Source: Styela clava (lineage: Eukaryota; Chordata; Ascidiacea; Stolidobranchia; Styelidae). Taken from it: a stretch of 64,000 nt of DNA. The notes under the pieces were generated by a model that searched no databases, was not told the DNA's origin, and was given only the letters and a program-made list of their open reading frames with translations. Location of the stretch: assembly GCF_964204865.1 (NCBI RefSeq), contig NC_135254.1, positions 4,221,001 through 4,285,000 of the forward strand. The letters are read 5' to 3'. Positions 60,372-64,000 of this stretch are shown piece after piece. The number at the start of each line of letters is the position of its first letter. The first letter of the stretch is position 1. The translations under genes and the position numbers were made by a program.

Positions 60372-60960
60372 TTATATATTTGCTCACGACCAATATCCTG
60401 TTGGCTTACGAGTTAGGTCAATGAGCGGCCACGTTGCTTTCATTAGTTGTGGCCTTATTGATCCTCGTTTGGGTGTGGTATATTTCTCATGAACAATCTT
60501 ACAATCCATTCATTGATATTATTCCATGACATGCCTTGCCATTATCCAAGTTATTTCCTTTATCCAACCGTCTCTAGATTGATTCCTTATTTGCAGTTCC
60601 ACATTCAGATTGTGTTGCCATTGATTGAGCAATAGAATGAGCGCCAAGATTTGGAAGTATCATTGTTTGCTGTCCAAGGTACGTATCGGGGCTGCGGCTC
60701 TTTGTTTATAGTTTAATATTTCAACCCCTGGTCCTTGCTATTTCTTGTAAAGTTGTTCAGCTTCATTCTGCATCGGATGGCAAAAAACTCACGATGTATC
60801 ACATAAAAGATTTGAACGCAATGAATCGTATTCTACGTTACTGACAGACGAATCAATTAAAATTGCAACTTTTGCACATATCGTTTTTATTGTGGAGAAC
60901 TTCTTCTCAACGTTTAGCATAGAACATTCATTCATGATGCGCAACCAATCGTCACAAACC

Positions 60961-61123
60961 ATACTTACCTGACGAGGCAGTCAACCGCGATCACGAAGGC
61001 GGTTCCGCCTAGGCGAGGTTTAGTCATTGCACCCAGACTAAATTGACCCTAGCGATTATCCCAAATGTGGATAACTCGGTCGTGTAATTTCTGCTAGTGG
61101 GGACTGCGTTCGCGCTATCCCTT
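60961..61123 (+). ncRNA. U1: U1 snRNA, copy 84
   Basis: U46C, as copy 77, 5175 bp upstream. Promoter P2g. Confidence 0.93.
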
Positions 61124-61699
61124 TTATATACTTGCTCACTACCAATAATCTTGTTGTCTTTCGAGTTAGGTCAAAGAGCGGCCACGCTGCTTTCATTAGT
61201 TGTGGCCGTATTGATCCTCGTTTGGGTGTGTTATATTTCTCATGACCAATCTTACAATCCATTTATTGATATTATTCCATGACATGCTTTGCCATTATCC
61301 AAGTTATCCCTTCATCCGACCGTCCTTGCTTGCAGTTCCACATTCAGATTGTGTTGCCATTGATTGAGCAATAGAATGAGCGCCTAGTTTCGGAAATAGC
61401 GTTATTCTCTGTTTAGGGTACGTATCGGAGCTGCGGCTCTTTGTTTATAGTTTAATGTTTCAACCCCTGGTCCTTGCTATTTCTTGTAAAGTTGTTCAGC
61501 TTTATTCTGCATCGGATGGCAAAAAACTCACGATGTATCACATAAAAGATTTGAACGCAATGAATCGTATTCTATGTTACTGACAGACGAATCAAATAAA
61601 ATTGCAACTTTTGCACAAATCGTTTTTATTGTTGAGAACTTCTTTTCAACGTTTAGCATAGAACATTCATTCATGATGCGCAACCAATCGCCACAAGTC

Positions 61700-61861
61700 A
61701 TACTTACCTGACGAGGCAGTCAACCGCGATCACGAAGGCGGTTCTGCCTAGGCGAGGTTTAGTCATTGCACCCAGGCTAAATTGACCCTAGCGATTATCC
61801 CAAATGTGGATAACTCGGTCGCGTAATTTCTGCTAGTGGGACTGCGTTCGCGCTGTCCCTT
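61700..61861 (+). ncRNA. U1: U1 snRNA, copy 85 (stem IV variant)
   Basis: A77G, U123C, one G lost, A157G. Promoter P3. Downstream reads TTTTGTATATT. Confidence 0.92.
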
Positions 61862-62423
61862 TTGTATATTTGCTTAGGTCAATGAGCGGCCACGTTGCTT
61901 TCATTAGTTGTGGCCGTATTGATCCTCGTTTGGGTGTGGTATATTTCTCATGAACAATCTTACAATCCATTCATTGATATTATTCCATGACATGCCTTGC
62001 CATTATCCAAGTTATTTCCTTTATCCAACCGTCTCTAGATTGATTCCTTATTTGCAGTTCCACATTCAGATTGTGTTGCCATTGATTGAGCAATAGAATG
62101 AGCGCCAAGATTTGGAAGTATAATTGTTTGCTGTCCAAGGGTACGTATTGGGGCTGTGGCTCTTTGTTTATAGTTTATTATTTTAAACCCTGGCTCTTTG
62201 CTATTTCTTGTAAAGTTGTTCAGCTACATTCTGCATCGGATGGCAAAGAACTCGCGATGTCTCACATAAAAGATTTGAACGCCATGAATCGTATTCTACG
62301 TTACTGACAGACGAATCAATTAAAATTGCAACTTTTGCACATATCGTTTTTATTGTTGAGAACTTCTTCTCAACAATTAGTATAGAACATTCATTCATGA
62401 TGCGCAACCAATCGTCACAAATC

Positions 62424-62586
62424 ATACTTACCTGACGAGGCAGTCAACCGCGATCACGAAGACGGTTCTGCCTAGGCGAGGTTTAGTCATTGCACCCAGA
62501 CTAAATTGACCCTAGCGATTATCCCAAATGTGGATAACTCGGTCGTGTAATTTCTGCTTGTGGGGACTGCGTTGGCGCTATCCCTT
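62424..62586 (+). ncRNA. U1: U1 snRNA, copy 86 (cap UUGG)
   Basis: G39A, A136U, C151G. Promoter P9. Third member of the UUGG group. Confidence 0.9.
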
Positions 62587-63165
62587 TTATATATTTGCTC
62601 ACGACCAATATCCTGTTGGCTTACGAGTTAGGTCAATGAGCGGCCACGTTGCTTTCATTAGTTGTGGCCGTATTGATCCTCGTTTAGGTGTGTTATTTTT
62701 CTCATGACCAATCTTACAATCCATTTATTTATATTATTCCATGACATGCCTTGCCATTATCCAAGTTATCCCTTTATCCAACCGTCTCTAGATTGATTCC
62801 CTTTTTGCAGTTCCACATTCAGATTGTGTTGCCATTGATTGAGCAATAGAATGAGCGCCAAGATTTGGAAGTATCATTGTTTGCTGTCCAAGGTACGTAT
62901 TGGGGCTGTGGCTCTTTGTTTATAGTTTAATATTTCAAACCCTGGCTCTTTGCTATTTCTTGTAAAGTTGTTCAGCTTCATTCTGCATAGAACTCGCGAT
63001 GTATCACATAAAAGATTTGAACGCAATGAATCGTATTCTACGTTATTGACAGACGAATCAATTAAAATTGCAAATTTTGCACATATCGTTTTTATTGTTG
63101 AGAACTTCTTCTCAACATTTAGCATAGAACATTCATTCATGATGCGCAACCAATCGTCACAAATC

Positions 63166-63328
63166 ATACTTACCTGACGAGGCAGTCAACCGCGATCACG
63201 AAGACGGTTCTGCCTAGGCGAGGTTTAGTCATTGCACCCAGACTAAATTGACCCTAGCGATTATTCCAAGTGTCGATAACTCGGTCGTGTAATTTCTGCT
63301 TGTGAGGACTGCGTTCGCGCTATCCCTT
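63166..63328 (+). ncRNA. U1: U1 snRNA, copy 87 (stem III and IV changes)
   Basis: G39A, C100U, A105G, G109C, A136U, G140A: copy 9 type with an extra stem III loop change. Promoter P1. Confidence 0.88.
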
Positions 63329-63917
63329 TTATATATTTGCTCACGACCAATATCCTGTTGGCTTAAGAGTTAGGTCAATGAGCGGCCACGTTGCTTCCAT
63401 TAGTTGTGGCCGTATTGATCCTCGTTTGGGTGTGTTATATTTCTCATGACCAATCTTACCATCCATTTATTTATATTATTTCATGACATGCCTTGCCATT
63501 ATCCAAGTTATCCCTTTATCCAACCGTCTCTAGATTGATTCCTTATTTGCAGTTCCACATTCAGATTGTGTTGCCATTGATTGAGCAATAGAATGAGCGC
63601 CGAGATTTGGAAGTATCATTGTTTGCTGTCCAGGGTACGTATTGGGGCTGTGGCTCTTCGTTTATAGTTTAATATTTTGAACCCTGGCTCTTTGCTATTT
63701 CTTGTAAAGTTGTTCAGCTACATTCTGCATCGGATGGCAAAGAACTCGCGATGTCTCACATAAAAGATTTGAACGCAATGAATCGTATTCTACGTTACTG
63801 ACAGACGAATCAATTAAAATTGCAACTTTTGCACATATCGTTTCTATTGTGGAGAACTCCTTCTCAACGTTTAGCATAGAACATTCATTCATGATGCGCA
63901 ACCAATCGTCACAAACC

Positions 63918-64000
63918 ATACTTACCTGACGAGGCAGTCAACCGCGATCACGAAGGCGGTTCTGCCTAGGCGAGGTTTAGTCATTGCACCCAGACTAAAT
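63918..64000 (+). ncRNA. U1: U1 snRNA, copy 88 (cut by window end)
   Basis: The first 83 nt are identical to copy 1, through stem-loop II. Promoter P8. The rest lies outside the window. Confidence 0.93.

Larger units (their letters stand above)
57255..60966 (+). repeat. 2218-bp duplication (57255-58748 repeated at 59473-60966)
   Basis: Offset 2218 bp (742+752+724). Shared private changes include P9, the UUGG cap, GATTCCCTTTTTGCAG and the P8 promoter. The C8A mutation is in only one member, so it postdates the duplication or was corrected in the other. Confidence 0.87.
60215..63171 (+). repeat. Block matching 55040-57996 (offset 5175 bp)
   Basis: Intervals 752,739,724,742 repeat with the same haplotypes (G110A/A114C, U46C, stem IV variant, UUGG), including the AATAGCGTTATTC and CACAAGTC private changes. 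Confidence 0.87.
1..64000 (+). repeat. Tandem U1 snRNA gene array (87 complete ~733-bp repeats plus partial ends)
   Basis: The motif ACCTGACG or a close variant recurs 88 times at intervals of 651-755 bp, always on the + strand, from 143 to 63924. The commonest intervals are 752, 739, 724, 742, 755 and 698 bp. Each repeat holds a U1 snRNA gene, a spacer and the promoter of the next copy. Length classes come from a few discrete indels: 13 bp in the spacer (CTCTAGATTGATTCC segment versus a shorter CTTGC form), 29 bp just downstream of U1, 28 bp across stem-loop IV, a larger spacer loss in the 698-bp class, and private deletions. There is no unique sequence, transposon or second gene anywhere in the window. 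Tandem U-snRNA clusters are known in several animals; this one runs past both window edges. Confidence 0.97.

Noticed and set aside
1-64000. CRISPR array or bacterial repeat region
   Set aside because: Units are ~733 bp with no short repeat-spacer structure or cas genes, and they carry a eukaryotic spliceosomal RNA.
1-64000. Transposable element origin, with terminal repeats or target-site duplications
   Set aside because: No terminal inverted or long terminal repeats, coding remnants or target-site duplications are visible; unit boundaries are arbitrary within a continuous tandem array.

Overview
The window is one uninterrupted, head-to-tail, single-orientation tandem array with a repeat of about 733 bp on average (87 complete intervals between 88 copies; unit lengths 651-755 bp). 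No protein-coding gene is supported. Each repeat carries one copy of the U1 spliceosomal snRNA gene on the + strand, about 163 nt long, followed by about 570 bp of non-coding spacer and promoter. The U1 assignment rests on the 5'-splice-site-pairing end AUACUUACCUG, the U1-70K loop GAUCACGAAG, the U1A/SNF loop AUUGCAC, an Sm-type site AAUUUCUGC, and a final hairpin capped by UUCG. All occur in the correct order and spacing, and all four U1 hairpins can be folded from the sequence.

The organism is a eukaryote and most likely an arthropod, probably an insect. Stem-loop I and the region around stem-loop III and the Sm site look like insect U1 as I remember it. A block at -61 to -41 resembles the insect PSEA core (CAAC..TTTAGC) at the same distance from the start. 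There is no TATA-like element at -32 to -25, which fits RNA polymerase II transcription.

Layout. 1-17008: mixed 722/724/739/742/752-bp units with local dimer duplications (3125-6056, 9035-11814). 17009-43935: dominated by a 2177-bp higher-order trimer in which the first unit usually carries a canonical U1, the second a U1-70K-loop variant, and the third a U1 that has lost stem-loop IV. An approximately 8.1-kb block (20690-28777) recurs as 28778-36057 with 808 bp missing. 43936-49887: returns to the composition of 19186-23671 and 143-4590. 49888-64000: mixed units with recent 2218-bp and 5175-bp duplications near the end.

Functional picture. Fifteen full-length copies are identical to one reference sequence and have recognisable promoters, except one (30207-30369) that lacks its promoter. 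Many others carry single changes. Nine have lost stem-loop IV, one of these has also lost exactly stem-loop II, two share a mutated splice-site-pairing base plus hits in stem-loop I, and one has a changed base opposite the invariant G of the 5' splice site. The array looks like a U1 locus under concerted evolution in which defective variants are being amplified alongside functional genes. Base numbering in the entries counts U1 nt 1 as the first A of AUACUUACCU.
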